A program made the position numbers and the translations under genes. The notes beneath the pieces were generated by a model. The model saw only the letters and a list, made by a program, of their open reading frames with translations. It was not told the origin of the DNA and ran no database searches. A stretch of DNA of 64,000 nt, taken from Variovorax paradoxus (GTDB lineage: Bacteria; Pseudomonadota; Gammaproteobacteria; Burkholderiales; Burkholderiaceae_C). This document shows, piece after piece, positions 51,503 through 61,630 of the stretch. Location of the stretch: the NCBI RefSeq assembly GCF_009755665.1, contig NZ_CP046622.1, positions 1,240,001 through 1,304,000 on the forward strand. The letters run 5' to 3'. Every line of letters starts with the position of its first letter. The first letter of the stretch is position 1.

Positions 51503-52420
51503 CTATTCCGCCTTTACCGCCATCGTCTGGATGATCGCCTCCAGCTGCGCGCTCATCGGCAGGTCGATGCTTTCTCCGGTGGGCAGCTTGCGCAGGAACC
51601 AGCGCTTGTACTGGCGCTCGATCTCGCCGTCCTGCGCAAGCACCTGGAACGCGTCGTTGATCACCTTGGCCAATTGCGCATCGCCCTTGCGGTACATGAT
51701 GCCGTAGGGGTCATAGGAGAGATAGTCGCCGACCACCTCGTACTGGGCCTTGGCGGCTTCCCGCGCGATCAGGCCGTAGAGCAGCACGTCGTCGGTGGCA
51801 AAGGCGTCGGCCTGGCCGCTTTTCACCAGCCCGAACGAATCGGCGTGGTCGCGCGCCACCAGCAGGTCGATACCGAGCTTGAACTTCTGCGAAAGCTCGC
51901 GCAGCGTCTTCTCGTTGGTGGTGCCCGCGGTGACGGACACCCGCTTGCCGGCCAGGTCGCGGAACGACTTGATCGGCGAACTCTTCTTCACCAGCACCTT
52001 GGTGCCCGAGACGAAGATCGTGGGCGAAAAGCTCACGCGCTTCTGCCGCTCGAGATTGCTGGTGGTAGAGCCGCATTCGAGGTCGACCGCACCGCTCTCG
52101 ACCGCGCCGATGCGTGAATCGGAGGTGACCGGCGCCCATTTGATCGCCAGGCTCTTGTTCACCGCGTCTTCAATGGCCGTCACCAATGCACGGCAAAGCT
52201 CGATCGAATAGCCGACCGGTTCTTGGCGTGCATTGAGAAACGAAAACGGCACCGAGGACTCGCGGTAGCCGATGGTGATGGCACCGCTCTCGCGCACTTT
52301 GGCGAGGGTGCCGGTCAGCGTCGCAGGCGCTTCCTGGGCCCGCGCGGTAGCGGCCGTGGCAACGGCAACAACCGCCAGCAGGCCGGCAATGAAAACCGGC
52401 AGCATGGCTTTGGGCTTCAT
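51503..52420 (-). CDS. Periplasmic amino-acid-binding protein, GltI-like
   Basis: A 305-residue family 3 solute-binding protein with a signal peptide (cleavage near ATARAQE). The sequence resembles glutamate/aspartate-binding GltI: TIGYRESSVPFSF, WAPVTSDSRIGAVESGAVDLECGSTT, and the ligand-site region KRVSVTAGTTNEKTLREL. No ABC permease or ATPase genes are next to it. Instead it lies ten bases after a dicarboxylate/glutamate symporter gene. ATG 52420 gives the proper signal peptide; the longer frame overlaps the symporter gene. Confidence 0.9.
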   Translation of the reverse strand: MKPKAMLPVFIAGLLAVVAVATAATARAQEAPATLTGTLAKVRESGAITIGYRESSVPFSFLNARQEPVGYSIELCRALVTAIEDAVNKSLAIKWAPVTSDSRIGAVESGAVDLECGSTTSNLERQKRVSFSPTIFVSGTKVLVKKSSPIKSFRDLAGKRVSVTAGTTNEKTLRELSQKFKLGIDLLVARDHADSFGLVKSGQADAFATDDVLLYGLIAREAAKAQYEVVGDYLSYDPYGIMYRKGDAQLAKVINDAFQVLAQDGEIERQYKRWFLRKLPTGESIDLPMSAQLEAIIQTMAVKAE

Positions 52421-52430
52421 GGCGGGCGCC

Positions 52431-53738
52431 TCACGCGTGAGCGGGGTGGGCGAGGGTGGCCGCGGCTTCTTCGTCCAGGGCCTTGGCATTGGCTGATGCG
52501 TCGCTTTCCGAAAGCAGCTCGCCTTCCCACTTGGCAACCACCGCGGTGGCAATGGAATTGCCCACCGCATTGGTGGCCGAGCGTCCCATGTCCAGGAAGG
52601 TGTCGACGCCCAGGATCAGCAGCAGGCCGGCTTCCGGAATGTCGAAGTGATTGAGCGTGGCGGCAATCACCACCAGCGAGGCGCGCGGCACGCCGGCCAT
52701 GCCCTTGGAAGTGAGCATCAGGATGAGCAGCATGGTGATCTGCGTGCTGAGCGGCATGTGGATGTTGTAGGCCTGCGCGATGAAGAGCACCGCAAAGGTG
52801 CAATACATCATCGAGCCGTCGAGGTTGAACGAATAGCCCATGGGCATCACGAAGCTCGAGATCTTGCGCTTCACGCCGAAACGGTCGAGCGCCTGCAGGA
52901 TCTTGGGGTAGGCCGCCTCCGAACTGGCGGTGGCAAAAGAAAGCAGAAAGGCTTCCTTGATGAGGACCATCAGCTTGAACACCCGCGGGCCCAGGAACGT
53001 AAGGCCCGCGAGGATCAGGACGCCCCACAGCACGAAAAGACCCAGGTAGAAGTCGCCCATGAAAACAGCAAACTTGAGCAGGATGCCCAGGCCGTTCGTT
53101 GCAACCGTGGCGGCCATGGCAGCCATGACAGCAAGGGGCGCCAGCTTCATCACGTAGCCAGTGATCTTGAGCATGGCATGCGAGAGTTCGTCGATGGCGG
53201 CCACCAGCGTCTTGGCCTTGTCGCCGAGCGACGCGAGCGCAACGCCGAAGAACATCGAGAACACCACGATCTGCAGGATCTCGTTGTTGGCCATGGCCTC
53301 GGCGAAGGACTTGGGCACCATGTGGCTCACGAAATCCTTGAGCGTGAATTTGGCAGTGGCCAGGTTGGCCGAAGCGCCGATGTCCGGCAACGGCAGGCCG
53401 AGGTTTTCGCCCGGCTTCAGCACGTTGGCCATTACCAGGCCGATCACCAGCGAGATCAACGAAGCCGTGAAGAACCAGCCGAGCGACTTGCCGAACACGC
53501 GGCCCACCGACTTGGCATCGCCCATGTGCGCAATGCCCACCACCAGCGTGGAGAACACGAGCGGGCCGATCAGCATCTTGATGAGGCGCAGAAATACGTC
53601 CGACACGATCGACACGTAGCCTGCAATCTGCGCAGCCGCCTTCTTGTCCGGAAAGCTCGTGAAGATCATGTAGCCGACAAAAATGCCGAGCACCATGGCG
53701 ATGAGGATCCAGATGGCGGCCGGCAGTTTTTTCTTCAT
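52431..53738 (-). CDS. Dicarboxylate/amino acid:cation symporter (DctA/GltP family)
   Basis: A 435-residue DAACS-family transporter that imports dicarboxylates or acidic amino acids with protons or sodium. Family motifs are SSEAAYPKIL (hairpin 1 serine-rich motif), SFNLDGSMMY, TSKGMAGVPRASLVV and DMGRSATNAVGNSIA. It has about eight helices and two re-entrant loops. ATG 53738 is chosen over an upstream frame. The glutamate-type binding protein directly downstream suggests acidic amino acids as substrate, but C4-dicarboxylates are equally possible. Confidence 0.9.
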   Translation of the reverse strand: MKKKLPAAIWILIAMVLGIFVGYMIFTSFPDKKAAAQIAGYVSIVSDVFLRLIKMLIGPLVFSTLVVGIAHMGDAKSVGRVFGKSLGWFFTASLISLVIGLVMANVLKPGENLGLPLPDIGASANLATAKFTLKDFVSHMVPKSFAEAMANNEILQIVVFSMFFGVALASLGDKAKTLVAAIDELSHAMLKITGYVMKLAPLAVMAAMAATVATNGLGILLKFAVFMGDFYLGLFVLWGVLILAGLTFLGPRVFKLMVLIKEAFLLSFATASSEAAYPKILQALDRFGVKRKISSFVMPMGYSFNLDGSMMYCTFAVLFIAQAYNIHMPLSTQITMLLILMLTSKGMAGVPRASLVVIAATLNHFDIPEAGLLLILGVDTFLDMGRSATNAVGNSIATAVVAKWEGELLSESDASANAKALDEEAAATLAHPAHA

Positions 53739-53918
53739 GCGTTTCTCTTCGATGTGTAGGTATGGTTTTAGGTTGCGCGCGGACCTGCCGGCGGCTCTTC
53801 TTTGTGCGGCGGCAAAAGGGTATCCAAGAAGGCCCCCTGCGTGCAACCAGCAGCACCACGCCTTCGATGAAGTCTTAAGTGTCCATTGCCGCTTTCGGCT
53901 GCGGGAATTTCCGCTGCC

Positions 53919-53924
53919 TACAAT
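53919..53924 (+). promoter_or_regulatory. -10-like hexamer six bases before mutarotase start
   Basis: TACAAT (five of six to consensus) ends six bases before ATG 53931, which would give a leaderless mRNA. No good -35 is seen. Confidence 0.35.
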
Positions 53925-53930
53925 TCCCGC

Positions 53931-54767
53931 ATGGACATCAATCCGATCGAGTTTCGCGGCCAGCCGGCGTTGCGCGCCAGCGGTGCCGACGGCAGTGCCT
54001 TCACCGTGTCTCTACACGGGGCGCAGCTGCTTTCATGGATCACGGCGGACGGCGCCGAACGGCTCTACCTGAGCCCGCGAGCCGTGTTCGACGGGGCTGC
54101 CGCCATCCGCGGCGGGATACCTATTTGCTGCCCCCAGTTCAACCAGCGCGGCATGTTGCCCAAGCATGGTTTCATGCGAAATCTGCCTTGGGAAAACCGT
54201 GGGATCGACGGCGCATCCGGCGAACTGACCTTGCGGCTGCGCGACAGCGAGGCCACGCGCAAGTTGTGGCCGCACGCTTTCGAGGCGCGGCTGCAGATCG
54301 GCATGGGTCCAGGACGGCTGCGCACCGCGCTCACGCTGCTCAATGTAGACCATGCGCCGTTCAGCTTTGCCGCGGCGTTGCATACCTACCTGCGCGTTGA
54401 CGACATTGCCGATGTGCGGCTGGAGGGGCTGGAAGGCGCCAACCGCTGGGATTCGCTGCGCGACGACCGCCATGTGGAAACCGCGCCCGCGCTGCGTTTC
54501 GATGCCGAGTTCGACAGCGTCTATGCCGCTCCCGCGAAGCCGCTGCGCCTGGTGCAGCCGGGCGGCACGCTCGAAATCACGCAAAGCGCGAGCTGCAGCG
54601 AAACCGTGGTGTGGAACCCGGGTGCGGTGCTTGGTGCGAAACTCGCCGACATGCCTGAAGATGGCTACCGGCACATGCTGTGCGTGGAAGCCGCGCGCAT
54701 CGACGAGCAGGTGCTGCTCTTGCCCGGTGCCCAGTGGCAGGGCTGGCAGCAGCTTCACGTTCTCTGA
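53931..54767 (+). CDS. D-hexose-6-phosphate mutarotase-like protein
   Basis: A 278-residue aldose 1-epimerase-like protein of the YeaD group, which interconverts alpha and beta anomers of glucose 6-phosphate. Characteristic are the segment [40 protein letters not shown] and a C-terminal ...[10 protein letters not shown]. It stands alone between the divergent symporter gene and hisF. ATG 53931 follows a -10-like hexamer very closely, with no ribosome binding site. Confidence 0.9.
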   Translation: MDINPIEFRGQPALRASGADGSAFTVSLHGAQLLSWITADGAERLYLSPRAVFDGAAAIRGGIPICCPQFNQRGMLPKHGFMRNLPWENRGIDGASGELTLRLRDSEATRKLWPHAFEARLQIGMGPGRLRTALTLLNVDHAPFSFAAALHTYLRVDDIADVRLEGLEGANRWDSLRDDRHVETAPALRFDAEFDSVYAAPAKPLRLVQPGGTLEITQSASCSETVVWNPGAVLGAKLADMPEDGYRHMLCVEAARIDEQVLLLPGAQWQGWQQLHVL

Positions 54768-54786
54768 TTTTTTCTTCCGACCCACC

Positions 54787-55566
54787 ATGCTCGCAAAACG
54801 CATCATTCCCTGTCTCGACGTTACCGGCGGCCGTGTGGTCAAGGGCGTCAACTTTCTCGAACTGCGCGATGCGGGCGATCCCGTCGAGATTGCCGCGCGC
54901 TACAACGCACAGGGCGCCGACGAACTCACCTTTCTCGACATCACGGCCACCAGCGACGGCCGCGACCTGATCCTGCCGATCATCGAGGCCGTCGCCTCGC
55001 AGGTCTTCATTCCGTTGACCGTTGGCGGCGGCGTGCGCACCGTGGCCGACGTGCGCCGGCTGCTCAATGCGGGCGCAGACAAGACCAGCTTCAACTCGGC
55101 GGCCATTGCCGATCCGCGGGTAATCAACGATGCCTCGCAGAAATACGGTTCGCAGTGCATCGTCGTGGCGATCGACGCCAAGCGCCGCAGCCCCGAGGAA
55201 GCCGCCACGCGCGGCGCGGGCTGGGACGTGTACAGCCATGGCGGCCGCAAGAACACCGGCTTGGACGCCGTCGAATGGGCGACCGAGATGGTGCGCCGGG
55301 GCGCTGGCGAAATCCTGCTCACGAGCATGGACCGCGACGGCACCAAGAGCGGCTTCGACCTCGAACTCACCCGCGCGGTGAGTGACGCCGTGAACGTGCC
55401 GGTCATTGCATCGGGCGGCGTGGGCAACCTCGACGACCTGGCCGACGGCATCCAGACCGGCGGCGCCGACGCAGTGCTGGCCGCCAGCATCTTCCACTAC
55501 GGCGAGCACACCGTAGGCGAGGCGAAAGCCCGCATGGCCGCGCGGGGCATTCCCGTGCGCACGTGA
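54787..55566 (+). CDS. hisF: Imidazole glycerol phosphate synthase, cyclase subunit
   Basis: A 259-residue TIM-barrel cyclase that joins ammonia from HisH to PRFAR, making imidazole glycerol phosphate and AICAR. The catalytic aspartates are in [14 protein letters not shown] and [13 protein letters not shown]. It starts 19 bases after the mutarotase gene and is separated from hisA by 4.5 kb. Confidence 0.97.
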   Translation: MLAKRIIPCLDVTGGRVVKGVNFLELRDAGDPVEIAARYNAQGADELTFLDITATSDGRDLILPIIEAVASQVFIPLTVGGGVRTVADVRRLLNAGADKTSFNSAAIADPRVINDASQKYGSQCIVVAIDAKRRSPEEAATRGAGWDVYSHGGRKNTGLDAVEWATEMVRRGAGEILLTSMDRDGTKSGFDLELTRAVSDAVNVPVIASGGVGNLDDLADGIQTGGADAVLAASIFHYGEHTVGEAKARMAARGIPVRT

Positions 55567-55605
55567 CCCGCTTCAGGGCCGCTCGGGGGTGGGACAATAC
55601 CCTTC

Positions 55606-55995
55606 ATGAATTGGCTTGACGAAGTGAAATGGGACGCGAACGGCCTGGTGCCCGTGATCGCGCAGGAACAGGGCAGCAACGACGTGCTGATGTTCGCCTG
55701 GATGAACCGCGAGGCGCTCGAAAAGACCGCCGAGCTGGGCCGCGCCGTGTATTTCAGCCGCTCGCGCAACAAGCTGTGGTTCAAGGGCGAAGAATCCGGC
55801 CATGTGCAGACGGTGCATGAAATCCGCCTCGACTGCGACAACGACGTGGTGCTGCTCAAGGTCACCCAGCTCGGCCACGAGCCCGGCATTGCCTGCCATA
55901 CCGGCCGTCACAGCTGCTTCTTCAGCAAATACGAAAACGGCCAATGGACCGCCGTGGAGCCGGTCTTGAAAGACCCGGAGTCGATCTACAAATGA
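55606..55995 (+). CDS. hisI: Phosphoribosyl-AMP cyclohydrolase
   Basis: A 129-residue zinc enzyme that opens the adenine ring of phosphoribosyl-AMP. Metal-binding cysteines are visible in [11 protein letters not shown] and HTGRHSCFF. It is monofunctional, unlike the fused HisIE of E. coli. A GACAAT lies seven bases before the ATG, and no ribosome binding site is seen. It overlaps hisE by four bases. Confidence 0.97.
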   Translation: MNWLDEVKWDANGLVPVIAQEQGSNDVLMFAWMNREALEKTAELGRAVYFSRSRNKLWFKGEESGHVQTVHEIRLDCDNDVVLLKVTQLGHEPGIACHTGRHSCFFSKYENGQWTAVEPVLKDPESIYK

Positions 55996-56372
55996 CGGCC
56001 ACAGTGAACACCTCCGACGCCCTTGCGCGCCTCGCCGCCGTCATCGAAAGCCGCCTGCCCGCGCACGGCGGCGACCCGGAGAAGAGCTACGTGGCGCGCC
56101 TGCTGCACAAGGGCCCCGATGCCTTCCTCAAGAAGATCGGCGAGGAAGCCACCGAGGTCGTCATGGCGGCCAAGGACGCCGACCACGGCGGCGACCGCAC
56201 GAAAATAGTGAACGAAGTGGCCGATTTATGGTTCCACACCATGGTGGCGCTGGCGCACTACGGTTTCTCGCCCGGCGAGGTCATTGCGGAGCTCGAGCGC
56301 CGCGAGGGCACCAGCGGCATCGAGGAAAAAGCCCTGCGCAAGGCGCAGGCCCGCGAGGCATCCAACGATTGA
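55992..56372 (+). CDS. hisE: Phosphoribosyl-ATP pyrophosphohydrolase
   Basis: A 126-residue MazG-like all-alpha pyrophosphatase that hydrolyses phosphoribosyl-ATP, the second step of histidine synthesis. The metal-binding [11 protein letters not shown] and [11 protein letters not shown] segments are clear. It starts within the end of hisI (ATGA). It is followed by a small membrane protein gene after 13 bases. Confidence 0.96.
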   Translation: MTATVNTSDALARLAAVIESRLPAHGGDPEKSYVARLLHKGPDAFLKKIGEEATEVVMAAKDADHGGDRTKIVNEVADLWFHTMVALAHYGFSPGEVIAELERREGTSGIEEKALRKAQAREASND

Positions 56373-56385
56373 AAGGACATCGCCA

Positions 56386-56775
56386 ATGGCCAACGACATC
56401 GTGAACGTGGAACCCGACGACTCCCTCAAGACCTGGGGCTGGGTCAGCTATATCCTGCACCTGATCGTGGCCATTTGCGCTGTATTGCCCGGCGCCCAGG
56501 CTTCGGTGGTGCTCTTGCTGGTTGCGCTGGTGATCGACTTCGTCAAGCGCGACAACGCGGCAGGCACCTGGCAGGCGTCGCATTTCAGCTGGCGCATCCG
56601 GTCGGTGGTGTGGGCCGGCCTGCTGTATGTGGTCACGTCATGGCTCTGGCTGCTGTTTCTGGTGCCGGGCTGGATTGCCTGGAGCCTGATTTCGTTGTGG
56701 TTCCTCTACCGGATCGTGAAAGGCATGATCCGCATGAACGACAACCGTCCCATGGAACCCAAAGATGTCATCTGA
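56386..56775 (+). CDS. DUF4870-like small membrane protein
   Basis: A 129-residue protein with three hydrophobic segments (about 18-32, 36-50 and 65-100). Features include WGWVSYILHLI near the start, a charged FVKRDNAAGTW loop and YRIVKGMIRMNDN near the end, as in DUF4870-type membrane proteins. The function is unknown. Its start is preceded by AAAGGA. It overlaps hinT by 11 bases, so it is clearly in the same transcript. Confidence 0.8.
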   Translation: MANDIVNVEPDDSLKTWGWVSYILHLIVAICAVLPGAQASVVLLLVALVIDFVKRDNAAGTWQASHFSWRIRSVVWAGLLYVVTSWLWLLFLVPGWIAWSLISLWFLYRIVKGMIRMNDNRPMEPKDVI

Positions 56776-57124
56776 TCCGAACTGCGTCTTCTGCAAAATC
56801 ATCGAAGGCAAGATCCCCTCGCGCAAGGTCTACGAAGACGACGAACTGTTCGGTTTTCACGACATCGCGCCTTGGGCGCCGGTGCATTTCATGCTGGTAC
56901 CCAAGAAGCACATCGCGTCGATGGCGCAGCTCACGCCCGACGATGCCGCGCTCATGGGCAAGATCATGACGCTGGCCCCCAAGCTGGCGGTGGAGCAGGG
57001 CTGCAGGCCTTATCCGGAGGGCGGCTGGCGCGTCGTCATCAATACCGGCGCCGAGGGCGGGCAGGAGGTGCACCATCTCCATGTCCATGTCATGGGCGGT
57101 CCCCGCCCATGGCTTCGCGGCTGA
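56765..57124 (+). CDS. hinT: HIT-family purine nucleoside phosphoramidase-like protein
   Basis: A 119-residue histidine-triad protein of the HinT type. The opening CVFCKIIEGKIPSRKVYEDD is typical and the histidine triad is seen as HHLHVHVMGG near residues 102-111. Family members hydrolyse adenosine phosphoramidates. The gene starts within the preceding frame and precedes tatA by 62 bases. Confidence 0.94.
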   Translation: MSSDPNCVFCKIIEGKIPSRKVYEDDELFGFHDIAPWAPVHFMLVPKKHIASMAQLTPDDAALMGKIMTLAPKLAVEQGCRPYPEGGWRVVINTGAEGGQEVHHLHVHVMGGPRPWLRG

Positions 57125-57156
57125 ACATTAGGCCAAACTGTCACATTTCGCCCGAC

Positions 57157-57162
57157 TAAAAT
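57157..57162 (+). promoter_or_regulatory. Candidate -10 element upstream of tatA
   Basis: TAAAAT (five of six to consensus) is 24 bases before the tatA start and is followed by AGGAG at 57176-57180, a good ribosome binding site. No good -35 is seen at normal spacing. Confidence 0.35.
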
Positions 57163-57186
57163 CGGACACATTCTTAGGAGTCTTCC

Positions 57187-57435
57187 ATGGGTTCATTTTC
57201 AATCTGGCACTGGCTGATCGTGCTGCTCGTCGTGGTCATGATCTTCGGCACCAAGAAGCTGCGGAACATGGGTTCCGACCTGGGCGGCGCTGTCAAGGGT
57301 TTCAAGGACGGCATGAAGGAAGGCGGCTCCTCCGATGCGCCCGCCGCTTCGTCGGCCCCCGCTGCCCAGGTGACCGGCCAGCCGGCCAACAGCGACAAGT
57401 CGGCAATCGACGTTGAAGCGCGTCAGAAGTCCTGA
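57187..57435 (+). CDS. tatA: Twin-arginine translocase subunit TatA
   Basis: An 82-residue protein with one N-terminal membrane helix, the hinge motif FGTKKL, an amphipathic helix ([16 protein letters not shown]) and a flexible Ala/Ser-rich tail. TatA oligomers form the translocation pore for folded proteins such as the MsrP encoded at 11830-12840. AGGAG lies before the ATG. tatB follows after 13 bases. Confidence 0.96.
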   Translation: MGSFSIWHWLIVLLVVVMIFGTKKLRNMGSDLGGAVKGFKDGMKEGGSSDAPAASSAPAAQVTGQPANSDKSAIDVEARQKS

Positions 57436-57448
57436 GCGCGGGTTCTAA

Positions 57449-57907
57449 GTGCTCGACCTCGGTATTGAGAAGCTGGCGCTGATCGGCGTCGTGGCGCTGA
57501 TCGTCATCGGGCCCGAAAAGCTGCCCAGAGTGGCGCGCACGGTCGGCACCCTGCTGGGCAAGGCGCAGCGCTATGTGAACGACGTCAAGGCCGAGGTCAA
57601 TCGCTCGATGGAACTCGAAGAGCTGCGCAAGATGAAGACCACCGTGGAGGATGCGGCGCGCGACGTCGAGCACAGCATCCATACCGGTGCGAGCGATCTG
57701 GAAAAGCAGTTCTCCGGTTCGGGCGAAACCCTCTCGGCCCTCGCCGAACCCGAGCCCTCGGTGCCCGAATACAGGCACCCGCGCAAGAACTGGCGCCTGA
57801 AGCAGGGCGCCACGCCGCAGTGGTACAAGGCCCGCAACGGCGTGCGCACCAAGGCGCTCTCGGGTGCCGCCCGCGTTGCTCGTTTCCGTCCCCACAAGAT
57901 CAACTAG
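57449..57907 (+). CDS. tatB: Twin-arginine translocase subunit TatB
   Basis: A 152-residue protein that begins [21 protein letters not shown], with the conserved short N-terminal membrane helix and GPEKLP hinge, then a long amphipathic, charged helix (about 25-95). TatB with TatC recognises the twin-arginine signal peptide. The start is GTG 57449. The C-terminus is basic. Confidence 0.95.
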   Translation: MLDLGIEKLALIGVVALIVIGPEKLPRVARTVGTLLGKAQRYVNDVKAEVNRSMELEELRKMKTTVEDAARDVEHSIHTGASDLEKQFSGSGETLSALAEPEPSVPEYRHPRKNWRLKQGATPQWYKARNGVRTKALSGAARVARFRPHKIN

Positions 57908-57983
57908 CGGCTTTTACAACCGCGTTCCTCGTGCGCCGCACGCCGGCCGAAGCCACGCTTTCTCCTGCTCTTTTTTCCTTCCA

Positions 57984-58799
57984 ATGGCCGATTCCGACAA
58001 CAAGAACAAAGACGCAGAAGACGAATTGGCGGGCACCGAACAGCCGTTCGTGCAGCATCTGGTCGAACTCCGCGACCGCCTGCTCTATTGCGTCTACGGC
58101 CTGGTGGTCGCGGGCGTGCTGCTGGCCATCTGGCCGGGTCCGGGCGGGCTGATCGACCTCATCGCCATGCCCATCCGCGCGCACATGCCGCCGGACGCCA
58201 AGCTCATTGCCATCGGTGTGTTCTCGCCATTCTTCGTGCCGCTCAAGGTGCTGATGATGACGGCCGTGCTGCTGGCATTGCCCTGGCTCATGTACCAGGC
58301 GTGGATGTTCATTGCACCCGGCCTCTACAGCCATGAAAAGCGCTTTGCGCTGCCGCTGATCTTCTTCGGCAGCCTGCTGGCCTATACGGGCATCGGCTTC
58401 GTTCAGTTCTTCGTGCTGGACAAGATGTTCAGCTTCATCCAGAAGTTCACGCCCGCGGCGGTGGCGGCCACGCCCGACATCTCGTCGTACGTGGAGGCCA
58501 TTCTCTCGCTGTACATCGCGTTCGGGGTTGCGTTCCAGGTGCCCATCGTCGTGATGCTGCTGGTGCGCTTCGAAATGGTCACCATCGAAAAGCTGCGCTC
58601 TTTCCGCGGCTACTTCATTGTGGTGGCCTTCGTCATAGCCGCGGTGCTCACCCCGCCCGACGTGGTGTCGCAGCTCGCGCTGGCGGTGCCGATGTGCCTG
58701 CTCTACGAAGTCGGCATCATCGGTGCGCGCTACTTTGCAACGGGCACCAAGAAGCCGTCCGAAGAGGAGGAAAGCGCCGATTCCTCGGCGTCTTCCTGA
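57984..58799 (+). CDS. tatC: Twin-arginine translocase subunit TatC
   Basis: A 271-residue protein with six membrane helices. The conserved N-terminal segment QPFVQHLVELRDRLLYCVYG, the SPFFVPLKVLMMTAV region and LTPPDVVSQLALAVPM near the fifth helix are family hallmarks. The C-terminal tail is acidic and Ser-rich. It completes the tatABC operon, 76 bases after tatB. Confidence 0.97.
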   Translation: MADSDNKNKDAEDELAGTEQPFVQHLVELRDRLLYCVYGLVVAGVLLAIWPGPGGLIDLIAMPIRAHMPPDAKLIAIGVFSPFFVPLKVLMMTAVLLALPWLMYQAWMFIAPGLYSHEKRFALPLIFFGSLLAYTGIGFVQFFVLDKMFSFIQKFTPAAVAATPDISSYVEAILSLYIAFGVAFQVPIVVMLLVRFEMVTIEKLRSFRGYFIVVAFVIAAVLTPPDVVSQLALAVPMCLLYEVGIIGARYFATGTKKPSEEEESADSSASS

Positions 58800-58840
58800 T
58801 CGAGCGGCCGCTGCCCCGGCTCCCGCTCCCGCTTGCCCGA

Positions 58841-60001
<1,161 letters not shown>

Positions 60002-60124
60002 GAAGTTTGTGAGCGGGTAAGCACGCCGTCCGGTGCGGCGCTACAGGGTCGATTGTCCCTCAACCCTTGGCTGCCGGAAAACCGCGCCGCCCGGTCGAGA
60101 TTGGCCAAGGCTTCGGGCGCCAAC

Positions 60125-60138
60125 AAGGGATAACCCTT
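60125..60138. promoter_or_regulatory. Small palindrome upstream of MHS transporter (possible operator)
   Basis: AAGGG-ATAA-CCCTT (60125-60138) is a perfect five-base inverted repeat with a four-base spacer in the 285-base gap between the divergent protease and transporter genes. It could be a regulator site. Nothing else clear was seen in this gap. Confidence 0.3.
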
Positions 60139-60286
60139 AGCATCGCGAAGCGAGCCCACACGGCTCCCGACTCCGGCCTTCCGCCACGCCCATCCGGCGC
60201 ACGCGGCCAGGTGTTTCGCCAGCGCGCTGCCTTTCCGCTTTCAATCCCTGGCGGTCCTGCGTGCGGCAACGACTTCCCTGCCAGCC

Positions 60287-61630
60287 ATGACTTCTCAAGC
60301 CCTTTCCCCGGACGGCGCCCGGCCGGTTCCGGCCCGCACGCTCGACTCCCGCGACTACAAGACCCTTGCCCTGTCCGCCCTTGGCGGAACGCTGGAGTTC
60401 TACGACTTCGTCATCTACGTTTTCTTTGCCACTGTCCTCGGCGCGCTTTTCTTTCCGGCCGACATGCCCGATTGGCTGCGGCAACTGCAGACCTTCGGCA
60501 TTTTTGCCGCCGGCTACCTGGCTCGGCCGGTGGGCGGCATCGTCATTGCACACTTCGGCGACCTGCTCGGCCGCAAGCGCATGTTCACGCTGTCGATCTT
60601 CCTGATGGCGGCGCCCACGCTGGTCATCGGTCTGCTGCCCACCTACGCCAGCATCGGCATTGCCGCACCCTTGCTGCTGCTGGCCATGCGCGTCCTGCAG
60701 GGCGCGGCCATCGGCGGCGAAATGCCCGGCGCGTGGGTGTTCGTCGGCGAGCACGTGCCGGCGCAGCGCTATGGCTTCGGCATCGGCACGCTGACCTCGG
60801 GCATCACCGGCGGCATCCTGCTCGGTTCGCTCGTGGCGGTGGGCATCAACCGCTACTACCTGCCGGTGGAGGTGAGCGACTTTGCCTGGCGCATTCCTTT
60901 CGTGCTGGGCGGCGTGTTCGGGCTCGTTTCCGTGTACCTGCGCCGGTTCCTGCACGAGACACCGGTCTTCAAGGAATTGGCAGACCGCAAGACCGTTGCG
61001 CGCGAACTGCCGCTGCGCACGGTGCTGCGCGAGCATCGTGCCGCAAGCATCTACGTGGGGCTGCTGACCTGGGTGCTGTCGGCCGCGATCGTCGTGGTGG
61101 TGCTGTACACGCCCACCTACCTGCAGAAGGTGCATCACATTCCGGCCGCACTGGCACTCGAAGCCAATGCGCTGGCCACGCTGACCCTGACCATCGGTTG
61201 CGTGCTGGTGGGCTGGGCGTGCGACCGCATCGGCACGCGCGCGGTCATGCTGATCGGCTGGGGCGGATTGTTCGCGACCGCGTACCTGTTCTACACGGGG
61301 CTGCCAGGTACGCCGGCCACGCTCTTCTGGCACTACGGCCTGGTGGGCCTTTTCGTGGGCACCATTGCCACGGTGCCGATTGCCGGCGTGCGCGCGTTCC
61401 CGGCCCCGGTGCGCTTCACCGGCCTTTCGTTTGCCTACAACATGTCGTATGCGGTGTTCGGCGGGCTGACGCCCGTGATCCTGACCGTCTGGCTCCAGCA
61501 TGACACCATGGCCCCGGCGCATTACGTTGCAGTGCTGGCCGGGCTGGGTTTCCTGCTGGCGCTGTGGCCCCTGGCGGCACGCGGCCATGCCATGCGCGAT
61601 GGAGGCGGGAGCGCGACAATGTCGCGATGA
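60287..61630 (+). CDS. MFS transporter, metabolite:H+ symporter (MHS)-like
   Basis: A 447-residue twelve-helix transporter. The N-terminal GGTLEFYDFVIYVFFA and the loop HFGDLLGRKRMF are typical of the metabolite:H+ symporter group (related to ProP, KgtP). Further marks are RVLQGAAIGGEMPGAW and RFLHETPVF. Substrates of relatives include organic acids and betaines; the actual one is unknown. The stop overlaps the ATG of the Nif3-family gene. Confidence 0.9.
   Translation: MTSQALSPDGARPVPARTLDSRDYKTLALSALGGTLEFYDFVIYVFFATVLGALFFPADMPDWLRQLQTFGIFAAGYLARPVGGIVIAHFGDLLGRKRMFTLSIFLMAAPTLVIGLLPTYASIGIAAPLLLLAMRVLQGAAIGGEMPGAWVFVGEHVPAQRYGFGIGTLTSGITGGILLGSLVAVGINRYYLPVEVSDFAWRIPFVLGGVFGLVSVYLRRFLHETPVFKELADRKTVARELPLRTVLREHRAASIYVGLLTWVLSAAIVVVVLYTPTYLQKVHHIPAALALEANALATLTLTIGCVLVGWACDRIGTRAVMLIGWGGLFATAYLFYTGLPGTPATLFWHYGLVGLFVGTIATVPIAGVRAFPAPVRFTGLSFAYNMSYAVFGGLTPVILTVWLQHDTMAPAHYVAVLAGLGFLLALWPLAARGHAMRDGGGSATMSR

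Noticed and set aside
60002..60286. tRNA or small RNA gene in the largest intergenic gap
   Set aside because: No cloverleaf-like arrangement or terminator was found; only a small palindrome is visible.
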